From Deltaproteobacteria bacterium (GTDB taxonomy: Bacteria > Myxococcota_A > UBA796 > SXON01), in assembly GCA_947445035.1 (NCBI GenBank), contig CANFCK010000013.1, forward strand, positions 55,775-119,774: a stretch of 64,000 nucleotides of DNA, read 5' to 3'. The notes below the pieces were generated by a model that worked only from the letters and a program-made list of their open reading frames with translations, did not search any database and had not been told where the DNA came from. Shown one piece after another: positions 51,060-59,312 of the stretch. Made by a program: the position numbers and the translations under genes. Position 1 is the stretch's first letter. Each line of letters starts with the position of its first letter.

Positions 51060-52408
51060 TGCCCGCGGACCCAACCTTCCACGCCGCCCTGGCCGCCATC
51101 GTCGGCCAGGGCGGCGTCGAGGCCGGCGTGCCCGCGATCGACGTCACCGGGCGCGCCCTCGGGGCCCCCGCGTGGCGCGTGCGCACGGTCGACACCACGC
51201 AGGTCGCGGCGGTGGTGAGGACGTGTCGCGCGCACGGGGTGAAGGTCTCGGTCGCGGGGCGGATGAGCGCCTACTGGAGCCCCCTTCACCTCGACGGCAC
51301 CGTGCTCGTGGAGCCACCCGCCTCGCTCACCCGGGATGGCGACGTGTGGCTGGCGGGGGCCGGCTGCCTCGTGCGCGGGCTCGACGTCGGGCTGCGCGTC
51401 GCCGGCTCTCACTTGCCCATCCACCCCGACGCGTTCGGCGACACCGTGCTCGGGGCGCTGATCGCCGGGGCCTGCACCTCGGGCGTGGGCATGGGCCAGG
51501 GCGGGATCGGCGCCGCGATCGCTGGGATCGAGGTGGTCACCGGCCGGGGCGACGTGCTGTGGACCGGCTCGGCAGCACGCCACGGCGTGCCGCCGTTTCT
51601 GCGCGAGGGCCTCCCCGACCTCACCGGCGCGTTCATCGGCGCCGAGGGCGGGCTGGGCATCGTGACCCGAATTGCGCTGTTGCATCGCCCGGCGCCGTGG
51701 CGGGTGCGGGTGTCGGGGTGGGCGTCTGGCGCCGTATTGGACGTCGTCGTCGCCGCAGCGCGCGCCCTCGCCGGCATCTACGACACCGTCCGCATCGTGC
51801 AGACCAGCGACCGGACGGACGGGTGGGCGCTGGACGCCTGGATCGTGTCGAGTTGGAGCGCGCGTGAGGTCGCCCAGCGGGCACTGGAGGCTTGGCGCCG
51901 ACTCAGCGCGGCCGGACTCACCGGAGTGGTGTCGGTTGCGGAGAGCGCGGCCGCCCGGACCGGTCGAGCCCCCGACTACGACGCCCGCTGGAATCCTGAA
52001 GCCGGCGGCCTCGCAGCGTTTTCGGCCCGCGCCCGCCTCGCCGGCCTCGACGTGAACGCGCCGTGGGCGGCCTTCCCGCAAACCCTCGCACTTGCGCGCG
52101 GGCTGTTCGCGGCTCAGGTCGCGGCGGGGGTGGAGACGCGGCTGGCGTTGTACCTTGCACCCGATTTCGTGAACATCGGGGTTCACGCGAGTGTTCCCCA
52201 CGACTCCGAGGCGTGGGGTCCAGCGGAGGCTGCCCCGTGGTTCGAGCGCTTCGCGGCCTTGCCGCTGGTGCCCTACCGCGTGGGGCGCACCTGGCCGCCT
52301 TCGATGCTGCGCGGGCTGGAGCCCACCCGCTCGCTGCTGCACGCCCTCGCCGACGAGCTCGACCCCGACCACCTCTTCGCGCCCGAGCACCCCCTCTGGA
52401 CCCGCTGA
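51059..52408 (+). CDS. FAD-binding oxidoreductase of the PCMH/VAO (FAD_binding_4) type
   Basis: This 449-residue protein starts at ATG 51059 in a TGATG overlap. The PCMH-type FAD domain is seen in TTQVAAVVRTCRAHGVKVSV, FGDTVLGALIAGACTSGVGM and FIGAEGGLGIVTRIALLHRP. The C-terminus (LLHALADELDPDHLFAPEHP) is typical of FAD-linked oxidases such as glycolate oxidase, D-lactate dehydrogenase or 4-cresol dehydrogenase relatives. It does not identify the substrate. Context with aldehyde-oxidoreductase-like and 4-hydroxybenzoyl-CoA reductase genes makes an aromatic alcohol or cresol-type substrate a reasonable guess, no more. Confidence 0.75.
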   Translation: MPADPTFHAALAAIVGQGGVEAGVPAIDVTGRALGAPAWRVRTVDTTQVAAVVRTCRAHGVKVSVAGRMSAYWSPLHLDGTVLVEPPASLTRDGDVWLAGAGCLVRGLDVGLRVAGSHLPIHPDAFGDTVLGALIAGACTSGVGMGQGGIGAAIAGIEVVTGRGDVLWTGSAARHGVPPFLREGLPDLTGAFIGAEGGLGIVTRIALLHRPAPWRVRVSGWASGAVLDVVVAAARALAGIYDTVRIVQTSDRTDGWALDAWIVSSWSAREVAQRALEAWRRLSAAGLTGVVSVAESAAARTGRAPDYDARWNPEAGGLAAFSARARLAGLDVNAPWAAFPQTLALARGLFAAQVAAGVETRLALYLAPDFVNIGVHASVPHDSEAWGPAEAAPWFERFAALPLVPYRVGRTWPPSMLRGLEPTRSLLHALADELDPDHLFAPEHPLWTR

Positions 52409-53235
52409 CCGCCTGGCTCACGACGCTCGGCGAGCCCGATGCGGCCACGCTCGCCGCCGCGCTGACTCGCCTCGCTGGCCGCGCCCCCCACGGCAGCGGT
52501 GCGGTCGATTCGGCCCGTCCCCTCGCGGCGATGGAGTGGAGCGTCCGAGAGGGCGACGAGGCCGTTCGGTGGGCGTACAATCTCGCCGCGGAGCGCGTAC
52601 ACGTCGGGGCTGTCGCCTCGTTCTTATCAGACCGAGGGGCGCTGTCAGTTGCTGTCGCGACTGCCCTGAACGGACTGGAAGGCGCCGGCCTCCAACTTGG
52701 CGCGGCCGGGAGCCGGTCAAAGCTGTATGCCTACCTGGGCCCGCAGGCCCCCGACGCCATCGCGGTGCTCCTGGCCGTGGCCGGCGCCGGACCTGCGTTG
52801 GCGGCAGCGCTGCGCGGCGCCGTGCCGGACTTCGCGGCGCTCGATCTCGAAGCGCCCGTGGCCGCCAAGGTCTATGTCGAAATGCGCTCGCTCCCAGCGA
52901 CCACCGCCGCCGCCGCCGCCGCCGGTGCGCCTCGGCTCGCCGCGCTCGGTGCGACCCTCGACGAGGGGCTTGGCACGCACCCCGCACGATGGGTACTCTC
53001 GCTGCGGGCTCGCGCTGGGCTCGTCGTCGATCGCACCCTCCACGTAAAGGTCGACGCCGCGCCGGAGCGGCTCGCCGATCTCGCCGGTGCTGAGCTGTCG
53101 GCCCGTGCGGCGACCCTCTACCGACGCGCCGCCCGCCTGCGTCTGCGGTTGCTCCCCACCTACGTCTCCTTCCTCGATTCTCCGGAGCGCCCCCTGCTCA
53201 GAACGGTGTACTACCGCCTCGTGGAGCCACGCTGA
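52405..53235 (+). CDS. Unrecognised soluble protein in the redox operon
   Basis: About 276 residues if translation begins at CTG 52405, which overlaps the preceding stop (CTGA); no ATG or GTG fits well, so the start is uncertain. The sequence (LTAWLTTLGEPDAATLAAAL, then MEWSVREGDEAVRWAYNLA) has no signal peptide. A central VGAVASFLSDRGALSVAVAT and a later KVYVEMRSLP suggest two similar alpha/beta halves. An Ala-rich run from GCC repeats lies at about 52906-52924. Its stop overlaps the ATG of the flavoprotein gene. Function unknown. Confidence 0.6.
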   Translation: MTAWLTTLGEPDAATLAAALTRLAGRAPHGSGAVDSARPLAAMEWSVREGDEAVRWAYNLAAERVHVGAVASFLSDRGALSVAVATALNGLEGAGLQLGAAGSRSKLYAYLGPQAPDAIAVLLAVAGAGPALAAALRGAVPDFAALDLEAPVAAKVYVEMRSLPATTAAAAAAGAPRLAALGATLDEGLGTHPARWVLSLRARAGLVVDRTLHVKVDAAPERLADLAGAELSARAATLYRRAARLRLRLLPTYVSFLDSPERPLLRTVYYRLVEPR

Positions 53236-54917
53236 TGGACCCCGTCGATGTGCTGATCCTGGGCGGTGGACCGGCCGGCGCGACGCTCGCGGCGATCCTC
53301 TTGCGGCACCGGCCCCAGACCCGCGTCCGCATCCTCGAACGCGACGCCTTCCCCCGCTTTCACGTCGGTGAGACGCTGGTCGCAGAGATCAACCTCGTGC
53401 TCGCCGAGATGGGCGCATACGACGCGGTCGCCGCCGCCGGCTTCGTCCGCAAGTACGGCGCGACGTTCCGCTGGGGAGTGGGCCAGGAGCCCTGGCACCT
53501 GTCGTTCGCGACGATGGACGAAATGCGCGCTCCGGGGGACCGTCTGGACTCCGCCCAGACCGAGTACACCTGGCACGTCGACCGCCCAGTGTACGACCAA
53601 CTTCTTCTCGACTGTGCCCGGAAGCAGGGCGCAGACGTTGTGCACTGCGGTGCCCGATCGCTCTTGCGTGAGGACGGGCGCGTGGTCGGGGCGGTCGATC
53701 GTGAGGGCCGCACGCACCGCGCCCGCTTCGTCATCGATGCCACCGGGCAGACGGGCCTCGAAGGCAGCGCCGGCGACAGAGTGATGGACCCCCAGCTGCG
53801 AAATGTGGCCTATTGGGGCTACTACAAGGGTTTTGCGTTCGAGGAAACGCTCAACGGCAGCATGGACCGCTCGCGCGCGTTCATCGTCGCGCATCCGGCG
53901 GGGTGGTCGTGGTATTTTCCGATTCGCCCGGATCTGGTGTCCGTCGGTGTCGTCACCCACGCCGACGATCGGCCGCGGCTGCCCCCGGAGGCGCTTTTTC
54001 ACGCCGCCATCGACGGTTGCCCGGAGCTCAAGCGCCTGCTTGCCGACGCCACAGTGGTCCCCTACGCGCCCGGCAGCCCGCTGGTCCACGTGATCCGCGA
54101 CTACAGCTACATCTCGACCTCGATCCATACACCCGGCCTCACCCGGGTCGGCGACGCCGCCGGCTTTGTGGACCCGATCCTGTCCGTGGGCTGTTTCTTG
54201 GGGCAATCGGGCGCGCGCCACCTCGCCTACGGGCTGCGTAGCCTGCTCGACGAGGCCGCTCTCGCCGAGGCTGGCGTGATGGGCGCCTATGCCGACCACA
54301 TCGTCGAGACACTCCGAGCCTTCCGCGAGTTGACTTGGTTCTTCTACCGCTTCAACGAACGGCCGGACGCCTGGTGGGCCCAGGCGCGGTCCCTGGTCAC
54401 CGGGGCCGGCTTGCCAGCCCGGGCCACCGATCGTCACGCATTCGCGGCGTTCGCTTCCGGTTTCGCCGGCCGTCGGTCGGTTTTCAGGGAGCCGAACGGC
54501 GTTTTCGGCGAACCCTTCTTCGCGGACGCATTCCGGCGACTGGTCGATCCGGATGGCGCGCCTGCCGGAGCGCACCCCCGCCTCGTTCGTACCGACCGCC
54601 CTGCCCTTGTCGGACCGGTGACGCTGAAGCCCAGCTACGTGCCGGTCGACGGCGAAGGGAGGGTGATCCTGGCGCTGCGCGTTGAGGTCGCGACGCCTAC
54701 CGCTGACGAAGGCGACACGCTGGTACGGCGGCTCTTCGTTCCGTTGAGTCTTGCCCCCGTATTCGACTGGCTCGACGGCACCCGTGACCTCGCGGCGCTC
54801 TCCCGACGGCTGCGCAATCACCTGGGCGTCGCGCCCGAACACGAGCCCGCGCTGGTGCGACATGTGCGAGGGGTGGTGGAAAGCCTGTACGACCGGGGAC
54901 TGGTGGAGATGCGTTAG
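53235..54917 (+). CDS. Flavin-dependent halogenase-like monooxygenase
   Basis: This 560-residue protein starts at ATG 53235 in a TGATG overlap. The FAD Rossmann motif is DVLILGGGPAGATLAAILL, and the second FAD motif is TRVGDAAGFVDPILSVGCFL. It has FVRKYGATFRWG, where halogenases carry the catalytic lysine, and a WxWxxP-like GWSWYFPI, close to the halogenase GWxWxIP signature. This fits variant-B flavin-dependent halogenases and related hydroxylases. Genomes use such enzymes on phenolic or carrier-bound substrates. A separate flavin reductase is not visible. The C-terminal 100 residues (LPSYVPVD-like beta region to VESLYDRGLVEM) form an extra helical domain. Confidence 0.72.
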   Translation: MDPVDVLILGGGPAGATLAAILLRHRPQTRVRILERDAFPRFHVGETLVAEINLVLAEMGAYDAVAAAGFVRKYGATFRWGVGQEPWHLSFATMDEMRAPGDRLDSAQTEYTWHVDRPVYDQLLLDCARKQGADVVHCGARSLLREDGRVVGAVDREGRTHRARFVIDATGQTGLEGSAGDRVMDPQLRNVAYWGYYKGFAFEETLNGSMDRSRAFIVAHPAGWSWYFPIRPDLVSVGVVTHADDRPRLPPEALFHAAIDGCPELKRLLADATVVPYAPGSPLVHVIRDYSYISTSIHTPGLTRVGDAAGFVDPILSVGCFLGQSGARHLAYGLRSLLDEAALAEAGVMGAYADHIVETLRAFRELTWFFYRFNERPDAWWAQARSLVTGAGLPARATDRHAFAAFASGFAGRRSVFREPNGVFGEPFFADAFRRLVDPDGAPAGAHPRLVRTDRPALVGPVTLKPSYVPVDGEGRVILALRVEVATPTADEGDTLVRRLFVPLSLAPVFDWLDGTRDLAALSRRLRNHLGVAPEHEPALVRHVRGVVESLYDRGLVEMR

Positions 54918-54927
54918 ACTTTCCCCC

Positions 54928-57687
54928 ATGCCCACCTCCCGCCGCGGCTTTCTCCAAGCGGTCCTCGGCACCTCGGCGGCCGTCGCGCTTGCACCAGACG
55001 CCGCCGCCGCGACACCCGTCGCGACGCCCGGAAACGGCGATGCACCCATCTCCTTCTGGGTCAACGGTGAAGCGCGAACCCTTGCGGTCGCCGGCACGCT
55101 CACCACGCTCGAGCTCGTCCGCGAAAGGCTCGGCCTCACCGGCGCCAAAGAGGGCTGCGGCCACGGCGCGTGCGGCGCTTGCACCGTGCTCGTGGACGGC
55201 GCTGCCATCGTGAGTTGTATCCATCCGGCTACGAGCCTTCATGCCCGCAAGCTCGACACCATCGAAGGTTTTGCGAAGGGCGGCCAGCTTCACCCCATGC
55301 AACGGGCCTTCGCAGCCGAAGACGCGCTCCAGTGTGGATACTGCACGCCGGGCTTCGTCACCGAGGCCATCGCTTTTTACGCGGCCTGGCGCCTGGACAA
55401 CGGCACCAAGACTCCTGACCGCGCCACGATCGCCGGGACGCTGGCGGGCCACCTGTGTCGATGCGGCGCGTACGACAACATCTACCGGGCGGTCGCGGCA
55501 GCCTGCGCCGGCAAGTACGACAGTGAGGTCGGAGCTCCGCCCCGAGTTGAAGCGAAGGACAAGGTCACCGGGGCCGCGCGATACACGGTGGATGTATCAG
55601 TCGATGGGCAACTTAGCGGTGGGTTTGTTCGCTCACCGCACGCCCACGCCCGGATGGTTCGTATCGATGTCGGAGCGGCGCTGGCCCTCCCGGGGGTGCG
55701 GGGCCTGTACCCGCTGATCGAGCAGGGGCACAAAGCCCGGTACGTCGGTCAGGAGGTCGCGATCCTCGCCGCCGATTCGCGAGAGGCGCTGCGGGCGGGC
55801 TTGCGCGCCGTCAAGGTCGAGTGGGCGCTGCTCACTCCCGTCCCCAGCTTCGACGCCGCCCGGGTCGCGGGCGCCCCGCTGGTCTTCGAGCCCAAAGAAA
55901 AGCCGCTGTCGGGTGCCGAGTTGCCCGTGCCCGCGGGCAAGGCGGCCGGCAATCTCCGGGGTCCCAACTCGATCTCCGTCCTCATGGACGAAGCCGGCGC
56001 CGATCGCGCAGTCGCCGATCCGAAAAACGTGGTTGTCCACGAGAGTTTTCGCACCGAAACCCAGTGTCACACCTCGCTCGAGCCCCACGCGGTCCTCGCC
56101 GTGTGGCGCGACGAAGGGCTCGACGTCTGGCTCAGCACCCAGGCCGTCGACGCCATGGCGGACGAAATCGCGGAGGCGTTCGACCTCACCCGAGAGCGCG
56201 TTCGGCTCCACAGTGAGCACACCGGTGGCGGCTTCGGTGGCAAGGCGAACTTTGACGTCCAGATTCGCGGATGTATCGCGCTGGCCAGGCAGCTCGGTCG
56301 CCCGGTTCGCGTCGCGCTGGAGCGCCACGAGGAGCTGACCATTGCACTGCGGGCCGGGCACAGCGCTGAGTTCCACCTCGCGGCCACGCGCGGAGGCGAG
56401 CCGGCCGGGCTCGTCATCAACGGTTGGGGCGACGGTGGCGCCAGCGTCGGCAACAGCCTCGGCATCTTCGCTCGCTTGATGTACCCCTACTCGAAGAAGC
56501 GCGTCCAGGAGTGGGACGTGCTGAGCCACGGTCCTCCCACGCGTGCGATGCGCGGACCCGGCGGGCCTGCAGGGCACTTCGCGCTGGAAGGGACCATGGA
56601 CAGCCTGGCGCGCGCGCTGAGCAAGGAGCCGCTGGCGCTGCGCCGGTCGTGGGACAAAAACCCCGAACGCCAACGCCTCTACGATCGTGTCGAAGCGCTC
56701 GATTGGTGGAAGGACCGCCCCAGGAGCGCGGGTACCGGCCGCTTCCGACGAGGCGTGGGCCTCGCCTCCGGGGTGTGGATGTACTTCGTCCAGTCCAACA
56801 CCCAAGTACTCGCGGAGTCGTCGCCGGAGGGCTTCACCCTCCGCTGCGCCACCCAGGACATCGGCAACGGCTCGCGCACGGTGATGACCGAGCGCGCCGC
56901 TCAGAAGCTTGGTGTCCCCCGCGAGTATGTCCGGGTCGAGATCGGCGAGTCGAAGTACCCCACGGGCCCGATGGCCGCTGGGAGCCGCTCGGTTGGTTCG
57001 CTCATCCCGGCGATCGACGACGCGATCGAACAGCTCGGCAAAGACCTCGTGCGCGCCGCCGCACGGGCATTTGGGCTGAAGAAGGCGGTGCTTGCCGCGG
57101 GCGGGGTCGCCCACGAAGGCGGCATCAAACGCTGGGATGAACTGCTACCCACCCTGCCGCGGTTCCAGCGCATCGGGCGGCGGCTCCCCGACGACATCCC
57201 CTACTTCTTGCCCTTCGCGATCGGCGGGCTCTCGGTCGGCAAGCGCCTCGGCGCCTCGGTACAGCTCACCGAGGTGGAGGTCGATACTCGGCTGGGCCGC
57301 ACGAGGCTGCTGCGAAGCTGGTCGGGCCTCGCGGTGGGGAAGATCGCGACGCCGATGCTGGCGCGCTCGCAGGTGTGTGGCGGAGTGATCATGGGCATCG
57401 GCGCAGCACTTTACGAGGAGCGCCTGTTGGATCCGAACACTGGCGGACTCGTCTCCGCCAACCTGGAGGACTACCGGATTCCGGGGATCGGGGACATGCC
57501 CGAGATGGAAGTGGTCTTCGATGAGGGCGGCTTCGACAACGTGGGGGCCGGCGGCATCGGCCTGGCCGAGCTGTGTACGGTGCCGGTGGCGGCGAGCATC
57601 GCGAGCGCAGTACACGCGGCGACGGGATGGGCTCCTCGACACCTGCCGATCCGACCGGACCGCATGCTCGCTGGGGTGCCGGCATGA
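54928..57687 (+). CDS. Tat-exported fusion of [2Fe-2S] and molybdopterin subunits of a xanthine-oxidase-family dehydrogenase
   Basis: This 919-residue protein has the N-terminus MPTSRRGFLQAVLGTSAAVA, a twin-arginine signal. Residues 40-195 are a complete two-cluster iron-sulfur domain with cysteines 77, 82, 85, 97 and 136, 139, 177, 179. Residues 200-919 are the molybdopterin-binding subunit (VRSPHAHARM, TGGGFGGKANFDVQIRG, RAMRGPGGPAGHFALEG, CATQDIGNGSRTV), with a candidate catalytic Glu in GIGLAELCTVPVA. In PaoABC these are separate PaoA and PaoC chains; here they are fused. The FAD subunit gene follows with ATGA overlap. A periplasmic aldehyde or aromatic dehydrogenase is inferred. Confidence 0.88.
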   Translation: MPTSRRGFLQAVLGTSAAVALAPDAAAATPVATPGNGDAPISFWVNGEARTLAVAGTLTTLELVRERLGLTGAKEGCGHGACGACTVLVDGAAIVSCIHPATSLHARKLDTIEGFAKGGQLHPMQRAFAAEDALQCGYCTPGFVTEAIAFYAAWRLDNGTKTPDRATIAGTLAGHLCRCGAYDNIYRAVAAACAGKYDSEVGAPPRVEAKDKVTGAARYTVDVSVDGQLSGGFVRSPHAHARMVRIDVGAALALPGVRGLYPLIEQGHKARYVGQEVAILAADSREALRAGLRAVKVEWALLTPVPSFDAARVAGAPLVFEPKEKPLSGAELPVPAGKAAGNLRGPNSISVLMDEAGADRAVADPKNVVVHESFRTETQCHTSLEPHAVLAVWRDEGLDVWLSTQAVDAMADEIAEAFDLTRERVRLHSEHTGGGFGGKANFDVQIRGCIALARQLGRPVRVALERHEELTIALRAGHSAEFHLAATRGGEPAGLVINGWGDGGASVGNSLGIFARLMYPYSKKRVQEWDVLSHGPPTRAMRGPGGPAGHFALEGTMDSLARALSKEPLALRRSWDKNPERQRLYDRVEALDWWKDRPRSAGTGRFRRGVGLASGVWMYFVQSNTQVLAESSPEGFTLRCATQDIGNGSRTVMTERAAQKLGVPREYVRVEIGESKYPTGPMAAGSRSVGSLIPAIDDAIEQLGKDLVRAAARAFGLKKAVLAAGGVAHEGGIKRWDELLPTLPRFQRIGRRLPDDIPYFLPFAIGGLSVGKRLGASVQLTEVEVDTRLGRTRLLRSWSGLAVGKIATPMLARSQVCGGVIMGIGAALYEERLLDPNTGGLVSANLEDYRIPGIGDMPEMEVVFDEGGFDNVGAGGIGLAELCTVPVAASIASAVHAATGWAPRHLPIRPDRMLAGVPA

Positions 57688-58607
57688 GCGAAGTTCGTTA
57701 CCCGACCACCCAGTCGCAAGCGGTGTGGGGACAACGCCGCGCTGGCGGCACCGACGTGATGGATCGGCTCCGACACGGACGCATTGCCGGCGCGCTCGTC
57801 GATCTGCGCGATGTGGCCGGCATGGAAGGGCTGGTGGTCCTCCCCGACGGCAGCGTCGAAGTGGGCACCAAAGTGACACTCGCCAGGTTTGCGACAGACG
57901 CCAAGGTCCGCGCCGGCTGGCCGGGCCTTGCCGACGCTGTGGGTGGACTGGCAACGCCGCAGATTCGCCAGGTGGCGACCATCGGCGGCAGCCTCTTGCA
58001 GCGCACACGTTGTGCGTGGTTCCGCAGTCCCGACTTCAGCTGTCACAAGTCGGGCGGCTCCGGATGCCCGGCGCTTGCCGCTGATCACCACTGGAACAGC
58101 ATTTTCGGGGCGGGGCCGTGCGTGGCCCCGCACCCGAGCACCCTCGCGGTGGCGCTCCTGGCCTTCGATGCGCTGATCCTGGCGGACGGCCGCGGCACGC
58201 TTACCGTCCCGGAGCTCTACGGCGACGGCCAAGCCGCTGACCGAGAGCACACGCTCACCGACGAGCAGCTCCTGGTGGGGGTCCGCCTGCCCCCACCGCT
58301 CCCGGGCGCGGTTTCGGGCTGGCTCCGGACCGCCGCCCGCGCCCGCGCCGAGTGGCCGCTGGTCGAGGCGGTGATTCGCCTGGTGCCCGGCGGAATGCGG
58401 GTCGCGGTGGGCGGCGTGGCGCCGGTTCCGATGCGGTTTTTGGCCGTCGAGGCCGCCCTGGAGGCCGGCGAGGGCGTCGGCGCCGCAGCCCAGGCCGTGG
58501 CGGGGGCCGCGTCGAATCCGGGCTCCTCCTACAAGGTGATGCTCCTCCAACGAACCATCGAGACGTTGCTCGAACGCCTGCTCACACCCCAAAAGGCCGC
58601 TCCATGA
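57684..58607 (+). CDS. FAD-binding subunit of molybdenum hydroxylase with [4Fe-4S] insert
   Basis: This 307-residue protein starts at ATG 57684 inside the preceding stop. The CO-dehydrogenase flavoprotein fold is indicated by AGGTDVMDRLRHGRIAGALV and TPQIRQVATIGGSLLQRTRC. Cysteines 110, 120, 128 and 146 (RTRCAWFRSPDFSCHKSGG, then GCPA and GPCVAPHPS) are spaced as in PaoB-type subunits that carry an extra [4Fe-4S] cluster. It passes electrons from the iron-sulfur/molybdenum fusion to an acceptor. It has no signal, so it may be carried across the membrane with the Tat partner, as PaoB is. Coupled downstream to a Cys-rich small gene. Confidence 0.88.
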   Translation: MSEVRYPTTQSQAVWGQRRAGGTDVMDRLRHGRIAGALVDLRDVAGMEGLVVLPDGSVEVGTKVTLARFATDAKVRAGWPGLADAVGGLATPQIRQVATIGGSLLQRTRCAWFRSPDFSCHKSGGSGCPALAADHHWNSIFGAGPCVAPHPSTLAVALLAFDALILADGRGTLTVPELYGDGQAADREHTLTDEQLLVGVRLPPPLPGAVSGWLRTAARARAEWPLVEAVIRLVPGGMRVAVGGVAPVPMRFLAVEAALEAGEGVGAAAQAVAGAASNPGSSYKVMLLQRTIETLLERLLTPQKAAP

Positions 58608-58828
58608 CCGCGCTCTGTCACCACCTGCGCAGCAAGGCGCTCATGGCTTTCGAGATGCTCGGCGAAGACGAACTCGAAGCGCTGTACACCCACAACGAGG
58701 TGCCGTGGTCGTGCAGCCGCACCGGGAAGAACACGGGTCCGGACGACGACCTCTGCGCGCCGGAACGTTGTGAGCCCAGTCGCGGCTGTTTCCGTCCATC
58801 GTCCCGCCTCGTCCGGCGCCAGTCGTAG
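58604..58828 (+). CDS. Small Cys-rich protein in the molybdoenzyme operon
   Basis: This encodes 74 residues from ATG 58604, overlapping the preceding TGA (ATGA). The first half is MTALCHHLRSKALMAFEML with an acidic helix. The second half has four cysteines spaced C-x13-C-x4-C-x5-C (WSCSRTGKN to SRGCFRP), which could bind a metal or iron-sulfur cluster. No family is recognised. Its place between two molybdenum-enzyme gene sets suggests a maturation or electron-carrier role. Confidence 0.55.
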   Translation: MTALCHHLRSKALMAFEMLGEDELEALYTHNEVPWSCSRTGKNTGPDDDLCAPERCEPSRGCFRPSSRLVRRQS

Positions 58829-58835
58829 CGTGCCC

Positions 58836-59312
58836 ATGGACCTGGTCTTGGAGCTCGTCGTCAACGGGGAGGCCACCCGCAGACTCGTACCGGGCAATCG
58901 ATCGCTCCTGGAGCTCCTGCGCGACGAGCTTCGGCTCACCGGCACCAAGCACGGCTGCGACGTGGGTGATTGTGGCGCCTGCACGGTGCTGGTTGACGGT
59001 GAGCCGCGTTTGTCGTGCATCACCCTGGCGGCGGACTGCGCCGGTGCAACCGTCGAGACCATCGAGGCCGTGGCCGTCGGCGGGGTGCTCGACCCCGTGC
59101 AGGCGGCCTTCGACGCGCATGTGGCCGCCCAGTGCGGGTATTGCACCCCGGGGTTTGTGATCACGCTCCGGCACCTCTTCTCCGAGACCCCCGATGCCTC
59201 GGAAAGCGAGCTGCGAACGGCCTTGGGGAGCAACATCTGCCGCTGCACCGGCTACGTCAAGATCCTGACCGCCGCCCGTGACGCACAGCGGCGAATCGAG
59301 GCGGCTCGGTGA
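58836..59312 (+). CDS. hcrC: 4-hydroxybenzoyl-CoA reductase, [2Fe-2S] gamma subunit
   Basis: This encodes 158 residues from ATG 58836. It has two [2Fe-2S] clusters: plant-type Cys41, 46, 49 and 61 (TKHGCDVGDCGACTVLVDG) and C-terminal Cys100, 103, 135 and 137 (QCGYCTPGF, NICRCTGY). This is the small subunit of xanthine-oxidase-type enzymes. Assignment to 4-hydroxybenzoyl-CoA reductase comes from the adjacent hcrA and especially hcrB. The GTG of hcrA overlaps its stop. No export signal, in contrast to the Tat fusion upstream. Confidence 0.88.
   Translation: MDLVLELVVNGEATRRLVPGNRSLLELLRDELRLTGTKHGCDVGDCGACTVLVDGEPRLSCITLAADCAGATVETIEAVAVGGVLDPVQAAFDAHVAAQCGYCTPGFVITLRHLFSETPDASESELRTALGSNICRCTGYVKILTAARDAQRRIEAAR

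Noticed and set aside
51059..52408. Calling the flavoprotein 4-cresol dehydrogenase (pchF)
   Set aside because: It is shorter than PchF, has no cytochrome partner gene beside it, and I cannot confirm a covalent-FAD tyrosine; kept as a general PCMH/VAO-type enzyme.
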